Source: an uncultured Thiothrix sp.
GTDB lineage: Bacteria > Pseudomonadota > Gammaproteobacteria > Thiotrichales > Thiotrichaceae
Direction of reading: 5' to 3'
NCBI RefSeq assembly: GCF_937873765.1
Contig: NZ_CALMZC010000015.1
Location: 186,001 to 250,000, forward strand
DNA: 64,000 nucleotides
The position numbers were made by a program, and so were the translations under genes. Below, piece after piece: positions 55,861 to 64,000 of this stretch; position 1 is the stretch's first letter; each line of letters begins with the position of its first letter. The notes beneath the pieces were generated by a model that worked only from the letters and a program-made list of their open reading frames with translations, was not told where the DNA came from and searched no databases.

Positions 55861-58707
55861 ATGTCTTGCCATTGCCAATCTAGTCTTGATTTAGGTACGC
55901 CTGCCAGTAGCTCTACCGAGTGCGTAAGTTTTACTATTGACGGTCAAGCTGTAAGTGCTCCAGTGGGAACCACTATTATTCGTGCAGCCGCCGAAGCAGG
56001 GATTAAAATTCCGAAATTGTGTGCTACTGAGCAACTCAATGCCTTCGGTTCTTGCCGACTTTGCTTGGTGCAAGTCGAAGGTCGTCGGGGTTATCCAGCT
56101 TCGTGCACTACTCCAGTGGAAGCTGGTATGAAGATCGTCACTCAATCGCAAAAACTCGCTGATCTTCGTAAAGGTGTCATGGAGTTATATATCTCTGATC
56201 ACCCGCTGGATTGCCTCACCTGTACGGCCAATGGTAATTGTGAATTGCAAGATATGGCGGGCGTGGTGGGCTTGCGTGAAGTACGTTATGGAATGGCAGG
56301 CGAGAATCATTTCGACGCCCAGCATGCCGAACCGAAAGATGAGTCCAATCCTTATTTCAGCTTTGAACCCAGCAAATGCATTGTCTGCTCACGCTGTGTG
56401 CGTGCGTGTGAAGAAGTACAAGGTACTTTCGCCTTAACTATTGGTGGACGCGGCTTTGACTCTAAAGTCGTAGCGGGTGCGAATGAAAGCTTCTTAGGCT
56501 CAGAATGCGTGTCCTGTGGTGCTTGTGTGAATGCTTGTCCAACTGCGACTTTAAGCGAAAAGAATTTGATTCAAATGGGGCAGGCCGAACGCTCTGTGAC
56601 CACCACTTGTGCTTATTGTGGAGTCGGCTGTTCCTTCAAGGCTGAAGTAAAAGGACAGCAAGTCGTACGCATGGTTCCTGATAAAAACGGTGGGGCGAAT
56701 GCAGGACATGCTTGCGTGAAAGGGCGTTTTGCGTGGGGCTATGCGACGCACCCTGATCGTGTGACTCAACCGATGATTCGTAAATCCATTCACGATGCTT
56801 GGCAGGCAGTGAGTTGGGAGGAGGCGGTGAATTATGCTGCCAGTGAATTCAAGCGTATCCAAGCCCAATACGGGCGTAAATCGGTCGGCGGCATTACTTC
56901 CTCACGCTGTACCAATGAAGAAACTTATCTAGTGCAAAAATTGGTGCGTACGGCGTTTGGCAATAATAATGTCGATACTTGTGCACGGGTTTGCCACTCG
57001 CCGACCGGTTATGGCTTAAAGCAAACTCTGGGCGAGTCCGCAGGTACGCAAGATTTTGAATCAGTCATGCACGCTGATGTGATTATTGTCATGGGCGCGA
57101 ATCCGACTGAAGGCCATCCGGTATTTGGCTCACTCTTGAAAAAACGCTTACGTCAGGGTGTCAAGCTCATCGTGATTGATCCGCGTGAGATTGAGATTGT
57201 ACGCACTCCGCATATTGAAGCTGCTTATCATTTGCCACTCAAGCCCGGTACCAATGTGGCTATGATCAATGCTTTGGCGCATGTGGTGGTTACCGAAGGT
57301 TTACTGGATGAAGACTTCGTGCGTACTCGCTGCGAACAGCCTGCATTTGCACAATGGCGTGAATTTATCCTGCGCCCGGAAAATAGCCCTGAAAGTGTCT
57401 CTGAAATTACAGGCGTATCGGCTGAAGCGATTCGGGGTGCGGCACGGTTGTATGCTTCTGCTCCGAATGGGGCGATTTATTATGGTTTGGGGGTAACTGA
57501 ACATAGTCAAGGTTCTACTACCGTGATGGGAATTGCCAATTTAGCGATGCTTACCGGCAATATTGGGCGGGCAGGGGTAGGGGTGAATCCACTGCGTGGG
57601 CAGAATAATGTGCAAGGTTCTTGCGATATGGGTTCTTTCCCGCATGAATTGCCCGGCTATCGGCATGTGAGTATTGATGCAGTGCGGAATGAATTTTCGC
57701 GTCATTGGAACGTGGAGCTTGACCCCGAACCCGGCTATCGTATTCCGAATATGATGAATGCAGCAGTGGCAGGCACATTTAAGGGGATGTATATCCAAGG
57801 TGAAGATATTGCCCAATCTGACCCGAATACCAAGCATATTCAAGCAGCACTTGAGAGTCTGGAATGCTTAGTGATTCAGGATATTTTCTTCAATGAAACC
57901 GCTAAGTATGCGCATGTATTTTTGCCGGGTGCGTCCTTCTTGGAAAAAGATGGTACCTTCACCAATGCAGAACGGCGGATTTCGCGCATTCGTAAAGTGA
58001 TGGAACCACTCGGAGGCAAAGCGGATTGGGAGGGCACGATGCTGCTGGCCAATGCGTTGGGTGTGCCAATGAATTATCAACATCCTGCGGAGATTATGGC
58101 GGAGATTGCCGCGCTTACGCCAAGTTTCACAGGGGTATCTTACGAGAAGTTGGATAAGCACGGTAGCCTGCAATGGCCTTGTAATGACGAGCACCCTGAA
58201 GGTTATAAGATTATGCACACCGAGACTTTCACACGTGGTTTAGGGCAATTTATTCTCACTGAATATGTGCCAACTACTGAGAAAATCACCGCTCGCTTCC
58301 CACTGATTCTGACTACTGGGCGGATTTTGAGTCAATATAATGTGGGGGCGCAAACCCGCCGTACTAAAAATGTGGTTTGGCATGCAGAAGATAAGCTCGA
58401 AATACACATGCAGGATGCGGAGGATCGCGGTATTCAAGAGGGTGATTGGGTGTTGATTGCAAGTCGTGCGGGTGAAACCCGCATGCGCGTGGAAATTTCC
58501 AATCGGGTGCAGCCGGGCGTGGTTTATACCACTTTCCATTTCCCCGAATCGGGTGCGAATGTAGTGACCACCGATAATTCCGACTGGGCGACTAATTGCC
58601 CTGAGTATAAAGTCACGGCGGTACAGGTGTCGCGCTGTGAGGATGTCACCGTGTGGCAACAGGAGTTTGCCCAAATGGAAGCGGAGCAACAAGCCTTATT
58701 ACCATGA
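55861..58707 (+). CDS. fdsA: Formate dehydrogenase alpha subunit FdsA
   Basis: Catalytic 948-aa subunit oxidising formate to CO2 at a molybdenum bis-MGD centre. The N-terminal part is NuoG-like: a 2Fe-2S ferredoxin domain (KLCATEQLNAFGSCRLCLVQ) and 4Fe-4S motifs including CIVCSRCVRACEEV and CVSCGACVNACP. The catalytic part opens with CAYCGVGCSF and has RVCHSP at the metal-ligand position, so this is a cysteine rather than selenocysteine enzyme. The stop overlaps fdhD as ATGA. Confidence 0.93.
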   Translation: MSCHCQSSLDLGTPASSSTECVSFTIDGQAVSAPVGTTIIRAAAEAGIKIPKLCATEQLNAFGSCRLCLVQVEGRRGYPASCTTPVEAGMKIVTQSQKLADLRKGVMELYISDHPLDCLTCTANGNCELQDMAGVVGLREVRYGMAGENHFDAQHAEPKDESNPYFSFEPSKCIVCSRCVRACEEVQGTFALTIGGRGFDSKVVAGANESFLGSECVSCGACVNACPTATLSEKNLIQMGQAERSVTTTCAYCGVGCSFKAEVKGQQVVRMVPDKNGGANAGHACVKGRFAWGYATHPDRVTQPMIRKSIHDAWQAVSWEEAVNYAASEFKRIQAQYGRKSVGGITSSRCTNEETYLVQKLVRTAFGNNNVDTCARVCHSPTGYGLKQTLGESAGTQDFESVMHADVIIVMGANPTEGHPVFGSLLKKRLRQGVKLIVIDPREIEIVRTPHIEAAYHLPLKPGTNVAMINALAHVVVTEGLLDEDFVRTRCEQPAFAQWREFILRPENSPESVSEITGVSAEAIRGAARLYASAPNGAIYYGLGVTEHSQGSTTVMGIANLAMLTGNIGRAGVGVNPLRGQNNVQGSCDMGSFPHELPGYRHVSIDAVRNEFSRHWNVELDPEPGYRIPNMMNAAVAGTFKGMYIQGEDIAQSDPNTKHIQAALESLECLVIQDIFFNETAKYAHVFLPGASFLEKDGTFTNAERRISRIRKVMEPLGGKADWEGTMLLANALGVPMNYQHPAEIMAEIAALTPSFTGVSYEKLDKHGSLQWPCNDEHPEGYKIMHTETFTRGLGQFILTEYVPTTEKITARFPLILTTGRILSQYNVGAQTRRTKNVVWHAEDKLEIHMQDAEDRGIQEGDWVLIASRAGETRMRVEISNRVQPGVVYTTFHFPESGANVVTTDNSDWATNCPEYKVTAVQVSRCEDVTVWQQEFAQMEAEQQALLP

Positions 58708-59534
58708 GTAACTCGGACTTTGACGCCGATAACTTAGCCACTATCCAAGCCGTAGTGGCTAGGCGCTATGTCTGTGGTGAATGGAGTGAACAAGCCGATC
58801 AAATCGCCGAAGAAGTCCCTCTAGCCTTGATTTATAACGGTATTGCTCATGCGGTGATGCTAGGTACACCCGCCGATTTAGCGGATTTTGCCCTCGGGTT
58901 TAGTCTTACTGAAGGTATTATCAGTGAAGCTAAACAGCTTCGCGACCTAGAAGTGGTCAAGTCGGAATTAGGCTTAGAAATCTATATCGATATTGCTTCT
59001 GAAGCTTTTCATGGCTTCAAAGTTTCACGCCGTCAACTGGCAGGCCGTACCGGTTGCGGCTTATGCGGGCAAGAAACCTTGCAACAAGCGATTCGCCCGA
59101 TTCCTAAAGTGGGGCATACCCTCAAACTTCAGCCACAAGCCTTCAAGGCTGCCTTAAACCAACTCCCTGAGTGGCAAACCATGCACCAAACTACGGGTGG
59201 CGTACATGCGGCTGCTTGGGTGGATATTAAAGGTAATATCCAAGCACTGCGCGAAGATGTAGGGCGACATAATGCTTTGGATAAGCTCTTAGGTGCTTTA
59301 TTCAAGCATGACTTCGCGCCAGATGCAGGATTTTTATTACTCACCAGCCGCGCAAGTCATGAATTGGTTTATAAGGCTGCATTTGCGGGGATTGAGTTAA
59401 TTGCAGCAGTTTCGGCTCCAACTTCCTTAGCGTTGAGACATGCGGAGGAAGCAGGATTGACGCTCGTTGGTTGGCTTAGGAAGGGAGGATTTTCGGTCTA
59501 TAGTGGAGCAGGGCGCTGTATGGAGATGGTTTAG
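58704..59534 (+). CDS. fdhD: Formate dehydrogenase accessory sulfurtransferase FdhD
   Basis: A 276-aa sulfurtransferase that passes sulfur from a cysteine desulfurase to the molybdenum cofactor, needed for formate dehydrogenase activity. The key Cys pair is Cys118 and Cys121 in GRTGCGLCGQETL, and REDVGRHNALDKLLG is the family signature. The ATG at 58704 overlaps fdsA; the frame extends 17 codons further back. It is the last gene of fdsGBA-fdhD. No fdsD is seen after it. Confidence 0.93.
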   Translation: MSNSDFDADNLATIQAVVARRYVCGEWSEQADQIAEEVPLALIYNGIAHAVMLGTPADLADFALGFSLTEGIISEAKQLRDLEVVKSELGLEIYIDIASEAFHGFKVSRRQLAGRTGCGLCGQETLQQAIRPIPKVGHTLKLQPQAFKAALNQLPEWQTMHQTTGGVHAAAWVDIKGNIQALREDVGRHNALDKLLGALFKHDFAPDAGFLLLTSRASHELVYKAAFAGIELIAAVSAPTSLALRHAEEAGLTLVGWLRKGGFSVYSGAGRCMEMV

Positions 59535-59742
59535 AGTATTAGGCTCATCGCCCTTTATCTATCCGGTGGCGCTTACTGGCAAATCTAAACTGTGTTAAAA
59601 TGAAATCTAGAGTGCGTTTACATTTATTGCTTAGACTCGATAAGAATCCTATCAATAATTTTAAGTAATAAACTTTTAAATAAATGACCTTTAATCTTAT
59701 ATCCCCGAAAGCGCTATAAAAAATACTCTATACTTTTAGTAC

Positions 59743-59761
59743 TACACTTTTTGTAAGTGTA
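59743..59761. promoter_or_regulatory. Palindrome upstream of surface protein gene
   Basis: TACACTT (59743-59749) and AAGTGTA (59755-59761) are perfect 7-bp arms around TTTGT, 51 bp before the start of the surface-protein gene, in an AT-rich leader. It could be an operator or leader hairpin. Confidence 0.3.
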
Positions 59762-59812
59762 AAGGGCTTTTAATTTAATCAATAGGTTTAGCAATCACAT
59801 AAAACCACTCAC

Positions 59813-61645
59813 ATGGTGTTGAATATTAAAAATAATAAGCATGGATTAACCCTGATCACTAGCCTGATTAGCGGGTTGATTTTACTGTTGGTTTCTGAGT
59901 TTGCATACGCTGATTACCCCCTGTCTTCATTACACGGCAAAATTGTATTGAATGAAGTGCTAGTCAAACAATCGGCTGGCACTACGATTGCTGAAAATGA
60001 TGAGTTTATCGAGTTATATAACGCAGGTACTGTGGCGATTAATCTCACCGAATTGCGCTTGATCGACGGCAATTTATTTACCAATGAACTGGATGGTACG
60101 GTAGGTAGTATCACTGGCAATACGAGTCCATTTAATTTTAGTTGTACAGGTAACCAAGTTTGCGAGGGTTCAACTTTGCTGCAACCACAGGCTTATGCCG
60201 TGGTTTGGGTGGGACAGAAAGGCCCAAATACCACGGCTGCGTATGCCAGTTTTCAGGCTTGGTTAAGGGTTGTACCGAAGTTGAATGATGGGGGTGATGA
60301 TCTGTGGCTGTATGAGCAGACGGCAAGTGGTTTGACTTTAGTGGATTATATATCGTTTGGATCAGGCAGTGCAGTCAATAATAATCCACCACTTTTTTGG
60401 GATTTTACTTATAACACTGCTTTAAGCAATGCTGCTAAAGGCCAATCTGTGAGCCTTAGTCCAAATGGTCAACTTAGCTCGAGTGCGTGTTGGGAGATGA
60501 CCACTAGCGGCAATGCTAGCAGTACTTGTAGTAATTATTTGCCAACCTTAGATAGTGATAATCTTGGCAGCCGTCTCACTAGCGTCGGTACTACGAATAC
60601 CCGTTTGCATTTTATTAGTGGACGTGTGTTTCATGATGTGAATGTTAATGGTTTGGATAATAGCGAGGCAGGACTAGGGAATGTGGCCGTGACCCTATAT
60701 GATCCAACGAGTGCGAGCTGTAGAACTACGTACACCGATGCTTTAGGACGCTATCGTTTTGCCGAGCTAACTAGTGGTAATTATCGAGTTTATGAAACGA
60801 TTGCTAGTACGAATTGCCCTCCTGTGGCGCGTGATCCAACTGGTTATGGGTCTAGTAGTGCGAATCAACTTGCCGTGACGCTTGCTTATCAATCGATTAC
60901 GGGCCTTAATTTTGCTGATGTACGTATGCCTAGTTTCATCACTGACAATAGCCGCGTAATTCAGCCAAATAGCGTTGCACTGCATCCACATCGGTTTCAA
61001 ACTTATACATCGGGAAAGGTCAGCTTTAATTGGGTGGATGAGTGGGCCGACCCTTTATTACCGTGGACTAGCCAGCTATTCCGCGATATAAATTGTAATC
61101 AAGATTTAGATGCGGCTGATACAGCTTTAAATGCCAGTATTAATGTCGCTGCAAATGAAACAGTCTGTTTGCTAGTTAAAGTAATTAGCCCGGCGAATAT
61201 CACGAGTGGAGCGCAACATAAACTCAGTCTGCAAAGTGAATTTGTCTTTGGTGATGGTAGTTTATTGACTATACCGAATAGCCAAGTACGTACTGATCTT
61301 ACTAGGGTTTCAGCAGGTTTGCAGAGGGCTGGTAATTTGGTGTTGATAAAATCTGTGTGGAATCTGACGCGCAATGTCGCAGGTATAGTGGCAAAACCGA
61401 ACGAAATTTTACGCTATACCTTACATTATGCGAATAGCGGTAATGGCAGTTTAAATGACTTGATACTACACGACACATTGCCAGAATTTACCAGTTTGTT
61501 GGGTATGCCACAATGTGTAACCACACCGAGTAGTTTGGGGTCTTGTCAGGCGATAGTACAGGGTGATGCCTTGGTTTGGCAGTTTAGTGGGCAGTTATTA
61601 GCAGGCGAGCAGGGTGTAGTGAAATTCGAGGTTCAGGTACAGTAA
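59813..61645 (+). CDS. Lamin-tail and SdrD-like surface protein
   Basis: A 610-aa exported protein. A signal peptide (LITSLISGLILLLVSEF...AYA) ends near residue 33. Residues about 38-180 are a lamin-tail (LTD) domain (IVLNEVLVKQ, DEFIELYNAGT). Residues about 265-360 are an SdrD-B-like domain (GRVFHDVNVNGLDNSEAGLG). The C-terminal 100 residues are a DUF11-type repeat (VLIKSVWNLTRNVAG, LRYTLHYANSGNGSLNDL). It has no obvious sorting or membrane anchor, so it is probably secreted or surface-held by other means. The substrate or ligand is unknown. Confidence 0.75.
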   Translation: MVLNIKNNKHGLTLITSLISGLILLLVSEFAYADYPLSSLHGKIVLNEVLVKQSAGTTIAENDEFIELYNAGTVAINLTELRLIDGNLFTNELDGTVGSITGNTSPFNFSCTGNQVCEGSTLLQPQAYAVVWVGQKGPNTTAAYASFQAWLRVVPKLNDGGDDLWLYEQTASGLTLVDYISFGSGSAVNNNPPLFWDFTYNTALSNAAKGQSVSLSPNGQLSSSACWEMTTSGNASSTCSNYLPTLDSDNLGSRLTSVGTTNTRLHFISGRVFHDVNVNGLDNSEAGLGNVAVTLYDPTSASCRTTYTDALGRYRFAELTSGNYRVYETIASTNCPPVARDPTGYGSSSANQLAVTLAYQSITGLNFADVRMPSFITDNSRVIQPNSVALHPHRFQTYTSGKVSFNWVDEWADPLLPWTSQLFRDINCNQDLDAADTALNASINVAANETVCLLVKVISPANITSGAQHKLSLQSEFVFGDGSLLTIPNSQVRTDLTRVSAGLQRAGNLVLIKSVWNLTRNVAGIVAKPNEILRYTLHYANSGNGSLNDLILHDTLPEFTSLLGMPQCVTTPSSLGSCQAIVQGDALVWQFSGQLLAGEQGVVKFEVQVQ

Positions 61646-61647
61646 TG

Positions 61648-61673
61648 AGGATGCTGCTTTGAAGCAACATCCT
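61648..61673. terminator. Bidirectional hairpin
   Basis: AGGATGCTGCTT (61648-61659) and AAGCAACATCCT (61662-61673) pair over 12 bp with one mismatch and a 2-nt loop, between the convergent surface-protein gene and TRAP genes. There is no clean T tract on either strand, but the location suits a terminator. Confidence 0.5.
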
Positions 61674-61688
61674 TAAGTGTTAACCCAT

Positions 61689-62981
61689 TTAACCCGACAT
61701 TTTTACCAGCCATAAAGCAATCATTGGGAATGCTACTAAAATCCCTAAACGCACTACGTCCATGGCAATAAATGGTGTCAAGCCGCGAAACATGGTATTC
61801 GCTGGAACATTCGGTAAAGTCGCTCTGAGCACAAATACATTCATCCCAATCGGGGGAGTAATCAGCGCAATTTCAGTTGCAACCACCACAATAATCCCAA
61901 ACCACACCAGATCAAAACCTTGCGCCACAATGAGCGGCGAAAATAGTGGCACGAAGATCAGAATAATCGCCAAGGAATCCATAACACAACCGAGTACTAG
62001 AAATACCAAAAGGATGAACAGGATTAAACTAAAGCCGCTGACACCTAAGGTTTGTACATAAGCAAGGATACCTTCTGCTAGGCCGGAGTAGGAAATTAGC
62101 TTGGAAAACAACAATGCACCAAACAACACAGTGTATAAAGTCACTGAGGTATAGGCAGTTTCGAGTAACACGGTTTTCAGAGTTTTCAAAGACAGCTTGC
62201 CGGATAGTGCTGCGATTAACATGGCAATGCCCGCGCCAATCCCCGCTGCTTCGGTAGGCGAGAACCATTTCATATACAAGCCGCCAATAATCAGCGCGAA
62301 GATCGCCACAAACGACCAAGTACCTTTTAGTGAGTAAAAGCGCTCTTTCCACGGGGTACGCTCACCACGCGGTGCAGCACTCGGATTATGTAAGCTAATC
62401 AAGTAAATAGTCAGCATATACATTGCCAAGCCCAATAAACCCGGCACAACACCCGCAATGAATAAGTCACCAATATTGGTTTGAGTTAAAATGCCGTAGA
62501 TTACCAAGATAATCGACGGTGGGATTAAAATACCCAAAGTACCACCAGCGGCGATGGTCGCGGTAGCTAAGCCTTCTGCATAACCATATTGGCGCATGCT
62601 CGGATAAGCGACTTTCGACATAGTGGCAGCCGTGGCATAGCTAGAACCACATACTGAGCTAAAACCTGCACAAGCGACCATCGTTGATAAAGCTAAACCA
62701 CCGCGTACATGCCCGAAAAAGGCATTTGCGGCTTTGAATAACTCTTCGGAAATGCCCGTGCGTGAGATCACATTGCCCATCAAAATAAACATCGGTACGA
62801 CGGCTAACTCATAAGACAAGACGGCTTCAGAAATGGTCATGGGTAGCAAAGTCAGTGCCACTGAGGTATCCATTAATAAAGCGATGCCCACCAAAGCGAC
62901 TGTGAGCAAGGAGAAGCCGAGTGGAATTCGCAAGAACGACAGGATTAAGACCGCGATAATTGCCAAAACGCCGATAGTCAT
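61689..62981 (-). CDS. dctM: TRAP transporter large permease (DctM)
   Basis: A 430-aa, 12-helix permease of a tripartite ATP-independent periplasmic transporter. Family features include GTLGILIPPSIILVIYGILT and the GCVMDSLAIILIFVPLFSPL stretch near the end. Uses an ion gradient with the SBP DctP. Its ATG overlaps the dctQ stop. The substrate, probably an organic acid, is not identifiable. Confidence 0.9.
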   Translation of the reverse strand: MTIGVLAIIAVLILSFLRIPLGFSLLTVALVGIALLMDTSVALTLLPMTISEAVLSYELAVVPMFILMGNVISRTGISEELFKAANAFFGHVRGGLALSTMVACAGFSSVCGSSYATAATMSKVAYPSMRQYGYAEGLATATIAAGGTLGILIPPSIILVIYGILTQTNIGDLFIAGVVPGLLGLAMYMLTIYLISLHNPSAAPRGERTPWKERFYSLKGTWSFVAIFALIIGGLYMKWFSPTEAAGIGAGIAMLIAALSGKLSLKTLKTVLLETAYTSVTLYTVLFGALLFSKLISYSGLAEGILAYVQTLGVSGFSLILFILLVFLVLGCVMDSLAIILIFVPLFSPLIVAQGFDLVWFGIIVVVATEIALITPPIGMNVFVLRATLPNVPANTMFRGLTPFIAMDVVRLGILVAFPMIALWLVKMSG

Positions 62982-63484
62982 AGCTCACCTCCGCTAGCGC
63001 TAGGTAAATCAGCAGTGGCTTTGGCATTCGGCGTGTAGTTCATATACAGCAAACCCAAAGCACTCAAGATGGCTGAGCCTGCCATTAACAGATACAAAGG
63101 CGCACGCGGCAGGCGCAATTCGGTACTCACATCGGCAATCGAATGCGCCTCTAAAGCAGACTGAATAAAAGTCCATGCGATTAAGCATAGAATCACGACC
63201 ATCAAACCATGAATGACATGCTTCCACCACTGCATGCGCGGTGACTGAGTGAGCTTGTCGAATAGATCGACGGTAAGATGCGTGCCCGCCATTGTTACCA
63301 GCGGTAAGCCACAAAAGACTACCAAGGCCATCAAATGTTCGGTCAGGTCTTGGATACCGAAAATTGGTCGATTGAATAAATGTCGACCACTCACGTCGAC
63401 AAAATTAATCAACACCATCATCAGTAGGCTAAACATCAGTAGGTATTCAATCACCTGCTTGATGTGCAGAATTATTCGATCCAT
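62978..63484 (-). CDS. dctQ: TRAP transporter small permease (DctQ)
   Basis: A 168-aa, four-helix small permease. The core FVDVSGRHLFNRPIFGIQDLTEHLMALVVF pattern is typical of DctQ, shown here as the pieces FVDVSGRHLFNRP and DLTEHLMA. Overlaps dctM (ATGA) and follows dctP by 30 bp. Order dctP-dctQ-dctM on the minus strand. Confidence 0.88.
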   Translation of the reverse strand: MDRIILHIKQVIEYLLMFSLLMMVLINFVDVSGRHLFNRPIFGIQDLTEHLMALVVFCGLPLVTMAGTHLTVDLFDKLTQSPRMQWWKHVIHGLMVVILCLIAWTFIQSALEAHSIADVSTELRLPRAPLYLLMAGSAILSALGLLYMNYTPNAKATADLPSASGGEL

Positions 63485-63514
63485 GACGGTCTCCAGCAGC
63501 GGGCAGCGAGGCAG

Positions 63515-64000
63515 TTATTGTCCAGCTAAGGCTTTGTAGTCGGTTTCAAAATCAGTCAATACCGCTTTGGGATCAGCAATACCTACTTTTTTTGCCTCAG
63601 GCTCCCAATCGGCAATCATTTTGCTGCGAATTTCGCCGATTTTACTGACTAATTCGGGGTCGGGCGTGCTAAATGTATGACCCGCAGCGCGTAAGGTTTT
63701 TTCAGCCGTTGTGTTTTGCTGATTGAAGACGTCTCCCCATTTACCAGCAAAAGTCTCACCGGAAATGCCTTCAATCGCTGCGCGGTCGGACTCACTCAAG
63801 GCGTTCCATTTTTTCTCATTCATGGTCAAGAAAAAGGTTGCACCATATAGGCCGTTGTCGATGATGGTATGATACGGCAGCTTTTCAGTGAGGCGGAAGT
63901 TCACTACCGACTCCAAAGTGTGTAAAGAGCCGTCTAGCACTTTACTTTCGAGCATTTCATACGCTTTAGTCGCCGGAGCAGAGACGGGTACTGCGCCCAA
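63515..64000 (-). CDS. dctP: TRAP transporter substrate-binding protein (DctP), partial
   Basis: The C-terminal 161 residues of a periplasmic solute-binding protein; the N-terminus and signal peptide are beyond the window end. Family-typical stretches are KAYEMLESKVLDG, YGATFFLTMNEKKWNALSESDRAAIE and the C-terminal lobe. The first codon shown by the frame is not a real start. It opens the dctPQM transporter operon. Confidence 0.85.
   Translation of the reverse strand: MGAVPVSAPATKAYEMLESKVLDGSLHTLESVVNFRLTEKLPYHTIIDNGLYGATFFLTMNEKKWNALSESDRAAIEGISGETFAGKWGDVFNQQNTTAEKTLRAAGHTFSTPDPELVSKIGEIRSKMIADWEPEAKKVGIADPKAVLTDFETDYKALAGQ

Overview
The window is a chromosomal stretch of a respiring gammaproteobacterium. 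Gene content and protein style suggest a Thiothrix/Thiolinea-type filamentous sulfur oxidiser (Thiotrichales); this is inferred from gene content, with no rRNA in the window to confirm it. Most of it is ordinary core metabolism, broken by accessory islands. No tRNA, rRNA or CRISPR array was seen.

Layout. 1-3.1 kb: succinate dehydrogenase sdhCDAB on the minus strand, with sdhB cut by the window edge. 3.3-7.4 kb: the rRNA methyltransferase rlmL, a Sel1-repeat protein, a TrpD2/YbiB-like protein and a small RMF-like protein. 7.4-14.3 kb: an AT-rich four-gene minus-strand operon unlike its surroundings. It encodes a membrane TIR/beta-propeller protein, a leaderless FTP-PepSY-HExxH metallopeptidase with a propeller-like C-terminal half, a 216-residue protein of unknown function, and a caspase-TIR fusion. 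I read this as a candidate immune or regulated-death system, and it is the main discovery in the window. 14.6-20.8 kb: an NRDE protein, two small exported proteins (one only 51 aa), a DUF3465 protein, a pair of membrane GTPases and an MFS transporter. 20.8-23.5 kb: a decayed GSCFA/SGNH gene cluster with in-frame stops, homopolymer frameshifts and a 100-bp MITE. 23.6-26.4 kb: a three-gene von Willebrand A cluster. 26.6-33.8 kb: a membrane cupredoxin, a GNAT toxin-like remnant, a P-loop kinase, an HNH protein, an FMN reductase, a ThrE exporter, a CDGSH protein, a FemAB/GNAT-like protein and a sorbosone-dehydrogenase-like lipoprotein.

33.9-35.9 kb: the glutathione-dependent formaldehyde oxidation pair frmA-fghA, behind a promoter with a palindrome in its spacer. 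36.0-50.5 kb: the complete 14-gene complex I operon nuoA-N on the minus strand. 51.0-52.5 kb: small metabolic genes. 52.7-59.5 kb: a LysR regulator and the NAD-linked molybdenum formate dehydrogenase operon fdsGBA-fdhD. 59.8-61.6 kb: a lamin-tail/SdrD-like surface protein. 61.7-64 kb: a TRAP transporter, with dctP cut by the window edge.

How it fits together: frmA and fghA turn formaldehyde into formate, FdsGBA oxidises formate to CO2 with NAD+, and complex I and succinate dehydrogenase feed the electrons to quinone. The TIR/caspase operon and the decayed GSCFA/SGNH and GNAT loci are the accessory, fast-changing parts.
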